DNA of 64,000 nt from Arthrobacter sp. Soc17.1.1.1 (GCF_036867195.1 NZ_JBAJII010000001.1:372001-436000); one strand, 5' to 3'; shown: positions 25,684 through 34,604, numbered from the stretch's first letter. Program-made: numbers and translations. The notes: generated by a model not told the origin, from the letters alone.

Positions 25684-27258
25684 GTGTCAACTCGCGACAG
25701 CACCTACGCCAAACCGTTTCTGACTGTCCCGGAGCAGCTCCGTCGGCTGCGCGAACGGGGAATGGACTGCGGCACCAGCGAGGCCTGCGCCTACGCCGTC
25801 CTGGAGCTCCATGGTTACTACCGGCTGTCGGGCTACTGGCATCTCTACCGCGACCGCCCCGCGCCTCCAGCGGCCCAGTTCGACGTCGACGGTCGCGAGA
25901 TCCGCCTGGACTCGTTCGTGCCCGGGACCAGTCTCGTGCATGTCGACGCCCTATACGAGTTCGACCACGAGCTCCGTGTCCGTTTGGGAGACATGTTCAG
26001 TGTGATCGAGACGGCGCTCCGGTTTCGCATCGGCCACCGGGTCGGCAGCGTGGACGCGTTCGCCCATCGGGACCCGGAAGCATTGGGGGCGATGCGCGAG
26101 CTGGAGAGTCCCCGGATCGTTCGAGCTTGGAATGCAGTCCTCGGGCGAACCACGCCCACCCGGCACGTGCCGACATCCGCCTATGATGACTGGCTCGAGG
26201 AGTATGACCGGCACGAGAAGCGGGCGCGAGGCGACTTTGTCGCGCACTTCCGCGAGAAGTATGGTCCCCATCTGCCGATCTGGGTTGCGACGGAGGTCAT
26301 GTCTTTCGGCGTCCTAAGCAACTTTTATAACCTACTGTGCCAAGCCGACCAAGAGATCCTTGCCGCGCGGTTTCAGGTCAGCACCGCCGACGGCCACGGG
26401 GACCGCGGAGCCCTGGCGAACTGGCTCAACAGCCTAAGGCACGTGCGGAACATCTGTGCGCACTATGGTCGTCTGTGGAATCGCACGTTCGATGTCCTCA
26501 TTCAAGCGCCGGGGCAGACTCAAAAGGACGCAACAAGCCCTCTGTATCCGCTCGTCGACGAGGGGGTTAAGAACAAGCTCTACGGCGTGCTACTCATCAT
26601 GCGCCACCTCCTCTTGGGTATCGCGCCGGGCCGGGCCGACATGGTTGACCTCGTTGACCTTGTTGATGCCCGGTCTGCGACGATCGGGTTTGACATGGGC
26701 CAGCTCGGGTTCCCGGTCGACTGGAGGACCAACCCAATTTGGGATCGGAGCTTCGTGCTCAACAACTCGCCCATGCTGGCCGCGAATCTGCTTGACCGCA
26801 CCGACAGCCACACCGCCGTTGAGACACGTGCAGTGCTGACCGGTGCAGAGATGAACGAGGCAGTCCAGGTGCAGACTCCTGAGCAGGCGGAGCGGGAGAA
26901 AAGTAGAGCCCGCCACAAACTGCTCAAGACTTATCTCCGATACCGGGTGGTCATCGAGATCGAGCTCGGCGCGAGGAAGCACTACCCCGCCTTCCAGTTT
27001 CGCGACGGGAAAATCATTGACGCCCTCGCGGAGATCAACAGGACACTCACCTTAGCCTGCGGCGAGTCCCATCCTGCTTGGATCGCCGCTGCGCTCCTCG
27101 ACTGGTGGCAGACGCCGCATCCAGCTTTGCCTCGCGCGGCAGACGGCTCCGAGCAATCGCCCCTCGACCTGCTGTACGTGGTATCCGAGCAGGAGTTTGA
27201 AGCGTCTGTACGCGAGGCCGATGCTATGAGCAGCTTCGTCGTACCCGAGCCCCTATGA
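25684..27258 (+). CDS. Abi_2 (AbiD/AbiF-like) abortive-infection protein, HEPN-type
   Basis: 524 residues from GTG 25684; an in-frame ATG at 25624 is less likely because conserved sequence begins YAKPFLTVPEQLRRLRERGM. HGYYRLSGYWHLYR (about 43-56) and LRHVRNICAHYGRLWNR (251-267) are Abi_2 hallmarks; RNICAH gives the HEPN Rx4H pair Arg255/His260, probable RNase residues. Family members stop phage growth by host shutdown. It exceeds the usual length by a C-terminal region of roughly 200 residues with no recognised domain. It is cargo lying between attL and the integrase. Confidence 0.85.
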   Translation: MSTRDSTYAKPFLTVPEQLRRLRERGMDCGTSEACAYAVLELHGYYRLSGYWHLYRDRPAPPAAQFDVDGREIRLDSFVPGTSLVHVDALYEFDHELRVRLGDMFSVIETALRFRIGHRVGSVDAFAHRDPEALGAMRELESPRIVRAWNAVLGRTTPTRHVPTSAYDDWLEEYDRHEKRARGDFVAHFREKYGPHLPIWVATEVMSFGVLSNFYNLLCQADQEILAARFQVSTADGHGDRGALANWLNSLRHVRNICAHYGRLWNRTFDVLIQAPGQTQKDATSPLYPLVDEGVKNKLYGVLLIMRHLLLGIAPGRADMVDLVDLVDARSATIGFDMGQLGFPVDWRTNPIWDRSFVLNNSPMLAANLLDRTDSHTAVETRAVLTGAEMNEAVQVQTPEQAEREKSRARHKLLKTYLRYRVVIEIELGARKHYPAFQFRDGKIIDALAEINRTLTLACGESHPAWIAAALLDWWQTPHPALPRAADGSEQSPLDLLYVVSEQEFEASVREADAMSSFVVPEPL

Positions 27259-27267
27259 CTAGAAGCC

Positions 27268-28500
27268 TCACCTGAGCGCCAGTTGCAGAACGCCCGTGTT
27301 CGATGGTGCGTCCGTAGGTTGGGGATTGCCTGCCCTACCCGTGCTCAACTGCGAAAGGCCCCATTTCAGCTGATCTGCTTCACCGGTAGCGACAGAAATC
27401 TGTGTGTCTTGTAGCTGCTCCACGCGCTGCCGACTCAGGGCAACGACGACATTGTCCAAGTCGTCGGGGAACAGTGCCGCGTAAGTATCCAAGGTAACTT
27501 TTGCGGATTTATGGCCGAGCATCCTCTGGACAACCTTCACGTTGGCCCCAGCGCTAATCGAGAGCGACGCAGCCGTATGTCGAAGGTCGTGGGGTGTCAC
27601 TCGTCGGAACGTCTCATCGACTGCTTGGGTCCGCCTCACGGCCCTAGCGAACCATCCCGAAACAGCATTGCCTGGGCGCAGGAAACCACCCTCGTCAGAG
27701 TTCCACAGGCGGTCTTCCTGGCCTTTGCCCCTGCGCGTAGCCGTGATCACTTCATCGAGGAAGTCGGGGTATGCCACAGTGCGTTTCTCATGGCTCTTGA
27801 CGCTACCCAGAACGGCCTTGCCGTTGACCTCGGTGACTGCTTCACGAATGTTCACCCGGCGCGTTTTCGGGTCCACATTTCGCACGCGCAACGCTGTGGC
27901 CTCTCCCCATCGCAGGCCGGTGTAGGCAAGGAATAGTACAAGGTCCGGGTGCCGGGATGTGCGTGCCAACTCTTCGACTTGAGCATGCGACAGGAAAACC
28001 TCATCGGGAATCGGCTTCTTCTTGATAGAGAGGTCACGCGCCGGGTTTTTCGTGATTCTGTTATCTTCGACGGCGTGGTCCAAGATACCGGCTAGGAGGT
28101 CGCGAACGCGGGCAACGGTTGTGTGAGAACGCTTCTCGCCCAGTTCGTTCAACCATGCTTGCACGTCGCGTTTGGTGATGGCCCCGACGGCGTAGTTTCC
28201 CCACTTCGGCCTGACGTGAGTGCGCCAGGCGCTTTCGACGGAGTGGTAGCTCGATTCCGTAATCTTGGGTTTGTGCTGTTCGAGCCACTGAATGCCGAGC
28301 TCCAAGATAGTCACTTTCGCGTCGCTGCGATTGACGTACGCGCCCTTGAGTTTCGAAACTTCAACTGTTGCGAGGTGGGCCTCGGCATCGCGTTTCAGCT
28401 TGAATCCTCGGTCGTGTCCCCTGCTCCCGTCCGGTTTCGTGTACCAGACCTCGTACAGCCTGCCGCGTGTTTTGGTCTGGTACGCCTTGACGGTGCCCAT
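27268..28500 (-). CDS. tyrosine recombinase (integrase)
   Basis: 410 residues from ATG 28500, supported by GGGAGGGG upstream; a start ten codons earlier is possible. N-terminal arm-binding region, core-binding SAM-like domain (about 63-145), then a catalytic domain with Arg197 (YTGLRWGEA), Lys235 region, HDLRHTAAS (His304, Arg307), LGHKS (His330) and DTY (Tyr340): a full set. It should recombine the 27-bp tRNA-Ser sites. It faces attL, with abi lying tail to tail in between, and is divergent from the excisionase-like gene. Confidence 0.95.
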   Translation of the reverse strand: MGTVKAYQTKTRGRLYEVWYTKPDGSRGHDRGFKLKRDAEAHLATVEVSKLKGAYVNRSDAKVTILELGIQWLEQHKPKITESSYHSVESAWRTHVRPKWGNYAVGAITKRDVQAWLNELGEKRSHTTVARVRDLLAGILDHAVEDNRITKNPARDLSIKKKPIPDEVFLSHAQVEELARTSRHPDLVLFLAYTGLRWGEATALRVRNVDPKTRRVNIREAVTEVNGKAVLGSVKSHEKRTVAYPDFLDEVITATRRGKGQEDRLWNSDEGGFLRPGNAVSGWFARAVRRTQAVDETFRRVTPHDLRHTAASLSISAGANVKVVQRMLGHKSAKVTLDTYAALFPDDLDNVVVALSRQRVEQLQDTQISVATGEADQLKWGLSQLSTGRAGNPQPTDAPSNTGVLQLALR

Positions 28501-28537
28501 GCGCTTTTTCCCCTCCCAAGGACCGATCATATGGGTG

Positions 28538-28550
28538 TCACATTGTGTGA
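28538..28550. promoter_or_regulatory. palindrome upstream of integrase gene
   Basis: TCACA-TTG-TGTGA (13 bases, perfect) lies 38 bases upstream of the integrase start, in the 279-base divergent interval 28501-28779. A plausible operator for the excisionase-like HTH protein. No gene is seen in the interval. Confidence 0.45.
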
Positions 28551-28779
28551 GCAGTTGTGAGGCTACCGTGTTATTCTCGTCTCGAATAAACGCAAGAGGT
28601 TGGCGTCAGCCGGATTCACCACCCGGTTTCCACCTCGATCAAGGCGGCCGGAGTGGTGACTGATCCGGCCCAGCATCGGGCGTACTACCGCGCGGTGCTG
28701 AGAGATGTCCATGTCGTGAGGAACTACCGCCCTCGCGAACGGGAGTAGAGCGGTCGCTCCTTCCATAAGGACTTCTCTA

Positions 28780-29007
28780 GTGTCGTCACCTTCAATTGTC
28801 ATCACCACTCCCTTGCTCGACTCCCTTATCCATCCAGATACTCTGGCCGAGCGCTTGGGTACCAAGCGCCGCACGGTGGATGAGTGGCGCATTACCGGCA
28901 AGGGCCCCGCCTTCATTCGAGTCGGTCGCGGTGTTCGCTATGCGCCGGAGGCCGTGGACGCCTGGCTTCTGAGCCACCAGCGCACCAGCACCTCGGAAGA
29001 ACAGTGA
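28780..29007 (+). CDS. HTH excisionase-like DNA-binding protein
   Basis: 75 residues from GTG 28780 with AAGGA upstream. A single winged HTH of the HTH_17/AlpA type: IHPDTLAERLGTKRRTVDEW, then RVGRGVRYAPEAVDAWLLSH. Small proteins of this type beside integrases act as recombination directionality factors or rep regulators. It is five bases ahead of rep and likely co-transcribed. Confidence 0.85.
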   Translation: MSSPSIVITTPLLDSLIHPDTLAERLGTKRRTVDEWRITGKGPAFIRVGRGVRYAPEAVDAWLLSHQRTSTSEEQ

Positions 29008-29011
29008 TCCG

Positions 29012-30976
29012 ATGAGTGTCCAACTCCGTGCGCATGAACCTGCTCCCATCGACCCCGCCTGGCAGGGAAGGTCTGGCTTGGCGCTCGGTGGAGCCGAACC
29101 GACTGCCACCGATCCCGCTAATCACTCTGTTCTTGATCGCACTGTGGACTCTGTGGATTTCAGTGGCACCACCACTTCTATTCCCGCGTCCTTCAGTGCT
29201 TCCTGGCGGGGGACTGGAGCTTGCGTCCCCCGCCCCATTCCAACTGTGGAAACTGTGGATTCTGCGGATTCCGAGCCGGATTCTGCGCCGCCGGAGGTTG
29301 ATCCTGGCGGCAATCCGTATGCCGAGGGCGGCAAGTGGCACTACGCCGAACAGATCAAGGGACGCATCTTTACGATCACGACGGACTGCGTCCACCCGGA
29401 CACCGGCGAGGTGCTGCTGACAGTTGAGACAATCGAGAAGCGCGTGTCGAAGTCATCCGTCGAGAAGTACGCCTGGGTGTTGCACGACAAGGACTTCTTC
29501 ACGGAGTCCGATCTGGAGGGGAACCCCAGGGCGGTTCTCGGCGACAAGAAGCCGGATGGCTTCCACGTCCTCGTGCAGCTGAAGAACGAGGCTTCGGTCG
29601 GGCAGGTCGCGCGCGCGTACAAGGTGCACCCCGGGTGCGTGCGCAAGAAGGAGGGCCAGGGAACATTCCTCGACTGCGTCGAGTACCTCACCCACGAGCA
29701 CGAGAAGCAGCAGAAACTCGGCAAGCACCTTTATCCCGACGAGGAGATCCACGCAAACTTCGACTGGCGCATGGCTGTCGATGAGCGGGTCGCGGCCCGG
29801 AAGCAGGGCTTTCACTCGGGCTCGGCGGCCAAGAAGATGCAGATCCGTCTCGCGGTGATGCACGGCGAGATGACCTTGAAGCAGGTGCGCGAGAACGAGC
29901 CGGGTGTGTATGTACAGGACCTGGAAAAGCTCCAGAAGCTCCAGCAGGACTTCCGTCTGCACCAGCCAGCACCGAGGCACAGAACCAACTACTTCATTGG
30001 TGGGATGGAGGGCGACAACCGTAAGGGACGGACGGGAAAGACGCAGCTCGCCAAGCTCTTCGCCCGAGCGCTCTTCCGTGACCTTGACGCGGACGAGTGC
30101 TACTACGTCGCTACGGACCCCCGTGTGCCGCTCCAGAATTACAAGGGGCAGCCGGTCATCGTCTGGGATGACTACAACGCCTTCAACCTCATGGAGGCCC
30201 TCGGCGGCCGCTCCGGCGTGTGGCAGGTGTTCGATGATCACCCCAGCGCCAGCGACGTAAACATCAAGTACGGCGCAACGCGCCTGGTGCACACCGTCAA
30301 CATCATTACCAAAACCACGCCCTATGCACAGTTCCTCGACGGCCTCGCCGGGGAGTACACCGACGGGAGCGGAAAGCAGCACAAGGCCGAGGATCGGAAC
30401 CAGTCATGGGGCCGGTTCCCGGTGGTGTTCGAGGTGACGATCGACAGCATAGAGATGCTGCTGAACCGCGGGTTCGTGGACGCCAACGACGATTTCCTCG
30501 CCTACCAGAAGGTCGCTCGGATGCGGGCGAGCATGCGACAGGTCTGCGCCGCACTGGATTCCATCAAGGATGACGAGGAGCGGGAGGCGGCGACCTACCA
30601 GATCGGCGACGTCTTGCTCCGCCCGATGCTCGATCAGCACGCCAGGCTCCAGCCGATGGCCAGCCGGAAGGGCGCCGATGTGGTCGGCGAATTACTCTCT
30701 TCGATTGCGGTACTCGACGGCGATGAGTTGGTCGCCGCTGAGATGGCTGCCGCTCAGGCAGCCGCAGCTATCGCCCAGCAGCAGGAGATCGAGCGCTTGG
30801 AGGAGGAGAACCGGAGGTTGGTGGAATGCCAGCGGCGGGTCGCGATCTGCTCCTGTGACTCTCGATATCCGGCAGGGACCGATGCCTATCACCGTAACGA
30901 CTGCGCGGTGCTCTCCGACGAAGAACGTCGGAAACGTTCCCGCGGCTTCGAGCTCACGTCGGGAGGTGGCGAATGA
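29012..30976 (+). CDS. replication initiator: HUH-like nuclease plus SF3 helicase
   Basis: 654 residues. Residues 1-110 are low complexity. The nuclease domain has WVLHDKDF (motif I, 156-163), KPDGFHVLVQL (motif II, 180-190, with Gly where the first His of HUH usually stands) and CVEYLTHEHEK (motif III, Tyr225). The helicase has GDNRKGRTGKT (Walker A, 334-344), VIVWDD (Walker B, 382-387) and VNIITKTTP (motif C, 429-437). This is the plan of Rep from pCRESS-type bacterial plasmids and eukaryotic CRESS-DNA viruses. The C-terminus has a Glu-rich coil and a CSCDSRYP…CAVL motif. It should nick its origin for rolling-circle replication of the excised circle. Confidence 0.85.
   Translation: MSVQLRAHEPAPIDPAWQGRSGLALGGAEPTATDPANHSVLDRTVDSVDFSGTTTSIPASFSASWRGTGACVPRPIPTVETVDSADSEPDSAPPEVDPGGNPYAEGGKWHYAEQIKGRIFTITTDCVHPDTGEVLLTVETIEKRVSKSSVEKYAWVLHDKDFFTESDLEGNPRAVLGDKKPDGFHVLVQLKNEASVGQVARAYKVHPGCVRKKEGQGTFLDCVEYLTHEHEKQQKLGKHLYPDEEIHANFDWRMAVDERVAARKQGFHSGSAAKKMQIRLAVMHGEMTLKQVRENEPGVYVQDLEKLQKLQQDFRLHQPAPRHRTNYFIGGMEGDNRKGRTGKTQLAKLFARALFRDLDADECYYVATDPRVPLQNYKGQPVIVWDDYNAFNLMEALGGRSGVWQVFDDHPSASDVNIKYGATRLVHTVNIITKTTPYAQFLDGLAGEYTDGSGKQHKAEDRNQSWGRFPVVFEVTIDSIEMLLNRGFVDANDDFLAYQKVARMRASMRQVCAALDSIKDDEEREAATYQIGDVLLRPMLDQHARLQPMASRKGADVVGELLSSIAVLDGDELVAAEMAAAQAAAAIAQQQEIERLEEENRRLVECQRRVAICSCDSRYPAGTDAYHRNDCAVLSDEERRKRSRGFELTSGGGE
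29143..29267. repeat. iteron-like 9-bp repeats in rep 5' region
   Basis: TGTGGA occurs at 29143, 29152, 29245 and 29254 with TGCGGA at 29262: a pair and a near-triplet with a nine-base (once eight-base) step. They lie within the poorly conserved first 90 codons of rep. Rep-binding iterons often sit at such places; the same bases also encode repeated Thr-Val-Asp/Glu units, so the cause is uncertain. Confidence 0.5.
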
Positions 30977-31061
30977 GCGCCGCCTCGCTGGCCCGGCGCA
31001 GCCGGGCCCTGCACCGCGCCGCGGCCCCCGGAGGGCCCCGGGAACTTCCGGAGCGGAGCAA

Positions 31062-31162
31062 GGAAGTGTATGGGGCAACACTTCCGTTTCTGAAGTGCGG
31101 TGCAGAGGCTCCGTTCATGGGTGCAGGGTCCCATGAACGGAGGGGCAGCGCGCTTCAGAAAC
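31062..31162. other. oriT-like / origin region with nested hairpins
   Basis: Two adjacent structures just ahead of the relaxase gene. First: ggaagtgt (31062-31069) and acacttcc (31078-31085), perfect 8-bp stem. Second: outer 10-bp stem 31086-31095 with 31153-31162, and inner perfect 13-bp stem 31109-31121 with 31130-31142 around an 8-base loop. Such palindromes beside a MobV gene are the usual form of oriT; a lagging-strand origin of a rolling-circle replicon is the alternative. Confidence 0.65.
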
Positions 31163-31220
31163 TGCATCCCCGCGGGAGCGCCGCCGGAGGCGCCACTGGT
31201 GCATTTAGGAGGTGGTCGTT

Positions 31221-32600
31221 ATGACTTGGACCGTTACGTACGACGCGTCTCCGGAGGCGAAGGTCAAGGCTGGTGGTTCGCATGCCGTGAATCGAGACAG
31301 GCACCTCGGGAGGGCTCCGGATCTTGCGGCTGGGTTCGCCTTCGGGCACCGGAACGCAAACATCGATCCGGCCAGGTCGGCGATGAACAGAACGTTCGTC
31401 AACGATGGCGCTGGCGGCTTCCGTGTCCCAGTCGTGACGAAAGACCCGCAGGGCCGCAGCAGGCCGCCGAGTGCTGAGTTCGCCGACTACCGGAGCGCGC
31501 GGCTGGCTCAGGTGAAGAAGCCGCTCCGCAAGGACGCCGTCGTGATGCGCGGCGTCATGCTTCAGCTCGACCCGACTTGGTTCGATACGCATTGTCCCGA
31601 TTGGCGCACCGACGGGCTCAACGAGGTGGCGCGCCGACTCGTCGAGACCCAGCTCATCTGGGCTTGTAAGGAGTTCGGGCAGAAGAACGTAATGGGCGGG
31701 TCCCTCGACCTGGACGAGACGTCGCCGCATCTGCAGCTTTCCGTCATTCCGGTAACGGCCGATGGCCGGCTGTCGCAGAAGGATTTCTTCAAGGGGCCGG
31801 GGCACTTTCGAAAGCAGCGCAAGGAGCTGTGTGACGCGCTCGAAGCAGCGGGGTATGACCCTCAGCGCACACCCGCCGAGAGGTCGACCGAGCGAACCTC
31901 CAGTAGCGAGTACGCCCTTCTAGCGGACAAGCGTAGAGCCGCCCTCGCTATTGCCAAGCGTGACAGCGAAAAGATGTGGGAGGAGCGCCAGCAGGTCCGG
32001 GCCCAGAAGGCCGAGGCGGACTTGGTTGCCGCGTCGATCCAGGCCGACCGGCAGGACCTCGATGCACAGGTCGAAACCCTGCCCCGCCTCAAGCGCAAGG
32101 CGAAGCAGGACGCGATGGTTGAAGCTCGCGCGGAGGCGCGCCAGGAGGTCTCACAGGAGTACGTCACTGCCCGGGAGGCGGCACAGCGAGCAGAGGCGGC
32201 CGAACGGGCTCACAGGGCCGCTGAAGGTGCCCTGCTGGCTCTTCGCGAGCAGATCCAGCATGAACTGGACGGCAACCCACTGCCGCCCGCGCCGCCGAGC
32301 TACGACGCCATGCGAAGGGACATCCTCGGAGCTCAGCCGCACGTGCTCGGGGCGTTCCTCAAGAGCGTGAAGTTCAAGGACGGGTCGACGCTGGAGGGAA
32401 GGTTCGAGGCCTTCCAGCGTCGCTCTTTCGCCACCCACCAACGGCGCAACAGTGACGCCCTCGGTCGCTACAGCGGCCCCGGTTATGACCAATGGAAGAG
32501 TCGGAGTCTGGCGATGCAGAGAAAGATCGACGCAGCAAAGGTTTCCAGCCAGGTTGCCGACATGGACAGCATGGATGGAGGTACTGGATACGAGAGGTGA
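31221..32600 (+). CDS. MobV-type relaxase (Pre/Mob family)
   Basis: 459 residues from ATG 31221; AGGAGG at 31207-31212 has ideal spacing, so the earlier GTG 31212 is rejected. NANIDPARSAMN (45-56) matches the MobV NIDPERS element and SLDLDETSPHLQLSVIPVTA followed by DGRLSQKDFF (161-190) matches motif III, with Leu where the first His is typical. The C-terminal half is Ala/Arg/Glu-rich coiled coil. It would nick oriT and pilot the strand through a helper conjugation channel. The changed His may weaken metal binding. Confidence 0.88.
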   Translation: MTWTVTYDASPEAKVKAGGSHAVNRDRHLGRAPDLAAGFAFGHRNANIDPARSAMNRTFVNDGAGGFRVPVVTKDPQGRSRPPSAEFADYRSARLAQVKKPLRKDAVVMRGVMLQLDPTWFDTHCPDWRTDGLNEVARRLVETQLIWACKEFGQKNVMGGSLDLDETSPHLQLSVIPVTADGRLSQKDFFKGPGHFRKQRKELCDALEAAGYDPQRTPAERSTERTSSSEYALLADKRRAALAIAKRDSEKMWEERQQVRAQKAEADLVAASIQADRQDLDAQVETLPRLKRKAKQDAMVEARAEARQEVSQEYVTAREAAQRAEAAERAHRAAEGALLALREQIQHELDGNPLPPAPPSYDAMRRDILGAQPHVLGAFLKSVKFKDGSTLEGRFEAFQRRSFATHQRRNSDALGRYSGPGYDQWKSRSLAMQRKIDAAKVSSQVADMDSMDGGTGYER

Positions 32601-32984
32601 CACCTTCGCTAGCAGCGGTGGATCGCCAGAATCACTCAGGGGTGAGGATACGACGTGGTAGGTGGCCGGGGTGGGTCAGCGATGAGCAGTTGCACCCCGG
32701 CCCCAGCGGAGGCGCGATGTTGTCAGCCGGGGACTCACAAGCAGCCCGGAACGAGAACTGCCCAATGCCACTGACCCTGACAGGACGGTGAATCTACACC
32801 GTGTGAGGAGTGCGTCGAAATGTGACAAGGGGTGGTAGGTGGAATGGACAGAGGGGTTAGGCAACCAAGTGTGTTGGTTTAGGAGCAGGCTCCGTTTGGC
32901 TTCCGAATGACTGCTCTTTCGGTGCTGCTAACCAGACCTGCAGCCGAGGCGACTTTCGCATGTCGAAACCTAAATACTGGCCGC
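32601..32984. other. non-coding interval after mob
   Basis: 384 bases without a supported gene. It holds a terminator-like hairpin, ggccggggtg (32664-32673) with caccccggcc (32693-32702), and a small palindrome aaccaa-gtgtg-ttggtt (32863-32879) that could be an operator for the next gene. AATACT (32973-32978) ends six bases before ATG 32985. Confidence 0.55.
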
Positions 32985-33245
32985 ATGGAAGGACATACAA
33001 AACCCGCAATCGGTCGGCCCTCGAAGGGCCGGAGGCACTCGTTCACCGTGAAGCTCGACCTAGAACGCGCCGCCAAGCTGACGAAGATCTTGAAAACCCT
33101 TAACACCAACGGCATCGATTACCTTGCTCCCGTCGTCGAGGCTCATCTTGACTCTATCGATCTCGATCTCCTTTGCAACCCTTCGCGAAGGCGCACGACA
33201 GCTGTAGCAGGGAACAGCACGGCCCCAATCACCCGCACGCTATGA
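32985..33245 (+). CDS. small basic protein, possible ribbon-helix-helix
   Basis: 86 residues from ATG 32985; an in-frame ATG at 32907 is possible. GRPSKGRRHSFTVKLDLERA then KLTKILKTLNTNGIDYLAPV resembles a ribbon-helix-helix plan (strand FTVKLD then two helices), as in small plasmid regulators. Its stop overlaps the next start (ATGA). Likely a DNA-binding control protein; not certain. Confidence 0.55.
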   Translation: MEGHTKPAIGRPSKGRRHSFTVKLDLERAAKLTKILKTLNTNGIDYLAPVVEAHLDSIDLDLLCNPSRRRTTAVAGNSTAPITRTL

Positions 33246-33706
33246 CCTGGAAGCTCGGTGAGGAGGAGAAGTTCCAGCGAGCTCAAGTACTCGCCGCGAA
33301 GGTCAATCTACTGCTGGATGCCATCGTGGACCGGTCGGGGCGACCGTACGACTATCCGGTGATTGGGGCCGGCACGAGAAAGATCGGCCACTACGTCTCC
33401 CGCACCAGATGGTCCCGGCTTAGGAACGGTCAGGACCAGGTCGTCCCGGATGAGTGCCTACGCGCCATCGCTACGGTCTTCGGTGTGAACCCTGAGTACT
33501 TGCTCGATGAGAACGCCCCGCTTCCCCCGGAAGTGGAAGCGGAGCTTCCACGAGTGCGGATCAAGAGACTCTCCGAAGTACGTGATTTCGCAGTGAAGGC
33601 ACTGGCCGTGGTGGACCCTGAACGGCTCAAAGCAATAACGGAGATCCTTGACGAGGCGATCCACTCGTCAAGACCGGCTCCGGATACGAAGACAGACAGG
33701 CGATGA
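33242..33706 (+). CDS. Xre-like HTH protein (EspR-like plan)
   Basis: 154 residues, ATG 33242 overlapping the upstream stop. A helix-turn-helix lies around RTRWSRLRNGQDQVVPDECL, followed by RAIATVFGVNPEYLLDENAP, the wording of EspR-type actinobacterial nucleoid/secretion regulators. A short helical C-terminus follows. It is the middle of three overlapping genes. Confidence 0.75.
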   Translation: MTWKLGEEEKFQRAQVLAAKVNLLLDAIVDRSGRPYDYPVIGAGTRKIGHYVSRTRWSRLRNGQDQVVPDECLRAIATVFGVNPEYLLDENAPLPPEVEAELPRVRIKRLSEVRDFAVKALAVVDPERLKAITEILDEAIHSSRPAPDTKTDRR

Positions 33707-34470
33707 ACAATCGGACAGTCGACCCTGCCAGCTTGAGTACCGCCGCCCCGCAAGGGCTGACGTCGGCAGATTCTGAATCGTGGACGCTATGGGCGGCAGT
33801 CAGCGTCTGCACAGTGCTTCTGGTGATTGTTGTCCTCGTAGCTACTGGTTTGGTCTCTCGCCGGCGTCGAAGGGCGCCGCGGACGGCTCCTATGAAGAAA
33901 CCCAGTTCCCTACCGAAGCGGAGGAGGGACGTGGCCGCCAATTCCGAATGGTGGGCGCGCACCCAGTGGGCGCTGGAGGCCACGGTCTCGGGCAACGAGG
34001 TGATGAACGGCTACGGGCTCAAAATGCTCTCCGCCCTGGCGAGGAGTGAGGGGGCAGAATTGAAGGAGAAGGCGATGCTGGATGCAGCATGGCAAGGATC
34101 GTCTACCCGGATGCAAGATGACGCCATCGACCAACTCCTTGAGGACGCCAGGGAACTGAAGATTTTCTTAGCGCCACAGAAGGTACCGCCACGCAGCGCA
34201 GGCGTAGGGAACAACCCCGAAGCCGCCCGCAACTCGGCCAGGACTCCTCGCAAAAGGTATGGCCCGGATGGGAGGGATCAGATGCTTACTACCTTGCGAC
34301 GCGAAATACTCATGGCAGGGCTAAAGCTAACCCTCGATAAACAGCTGGGGCGCGTGACCTCGCCGAAGGTGAAGCTGCTTTCCGAGCTGGACCTGCCTCC
34401 GCTTGTCAGGCAGGTCCGTGACGCCGAGGACGTCCGTGGTGATGGCAGGGGCCCAGCTTCCAAGGAGTAG
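33703..34470 (+). CDS. membrane-anchored protein of unknown function
   Basis: 255 residues; ATG 33703 overlaps the preceding stop. One N-terminal membrane helix (about 28-50, LWAAVSVCTVLLVIVVLVAT) then RRRRR, giving a cytoplasmic body by the positive-inside rule. SEWWARTQWALEATVSGNEV (about 81-100) reads like a short conserved helical module. No enzyme motif. Its last 36 codons are echoed by a degenerate copy at 34605-34748. Function unknown. Confidence 0.7.
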   Translation: MNNRTVDPASLSTAAPQGLTSADSESWTLWAAVSVCTVLLVIVVLVATGLVSRRRRRAPRTAPMKKPSSLPKRRRDVAANSEWWARTQWALEATVSGNEVMNGYGLKMLSALARSEGAELKEKAMLDAAWQGSSTRMQDDAIDQLLEDARELKIFLAPQKVPPRSAGVGNNPEAARNSARTPRKRYGPDGRDQMLTTLRREILMAGLKLTLDKQLGRVTSPKVKLLSELDLPPLVRQVRDAEDVRGDGRGPASKE

Positions 34471-34604
34471 GCATGCGTGCTGGTCACGGGTCCGACGAGC
34501 CGCGGGCCTCCATGCACAGGTAGGGCAGGTAGGGAGGGAAGCGGCGATGACTGACAACAGGGCTCAGTCCCAGGCGCGCAAAGACCAATTTGTTCCGGAC
34601 GCTG

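Noticed and set aside
29016..29420. Second plus-strand frame overlapping the start of rep
   Set aside because: Overlaps rep fully, has a Pro/Leu-rich composition unlike a protein and no ribosome site; considered a shadow.
30973..31224. 83-codon frame overlapping the rep stop by ATGA
   Set aside because: It runs straight through the perfect hairpins of the oriT-like region and its protein (Arg/Gly/Ala mix) looks like a by-product of that DNA structure; no recognised sequence.
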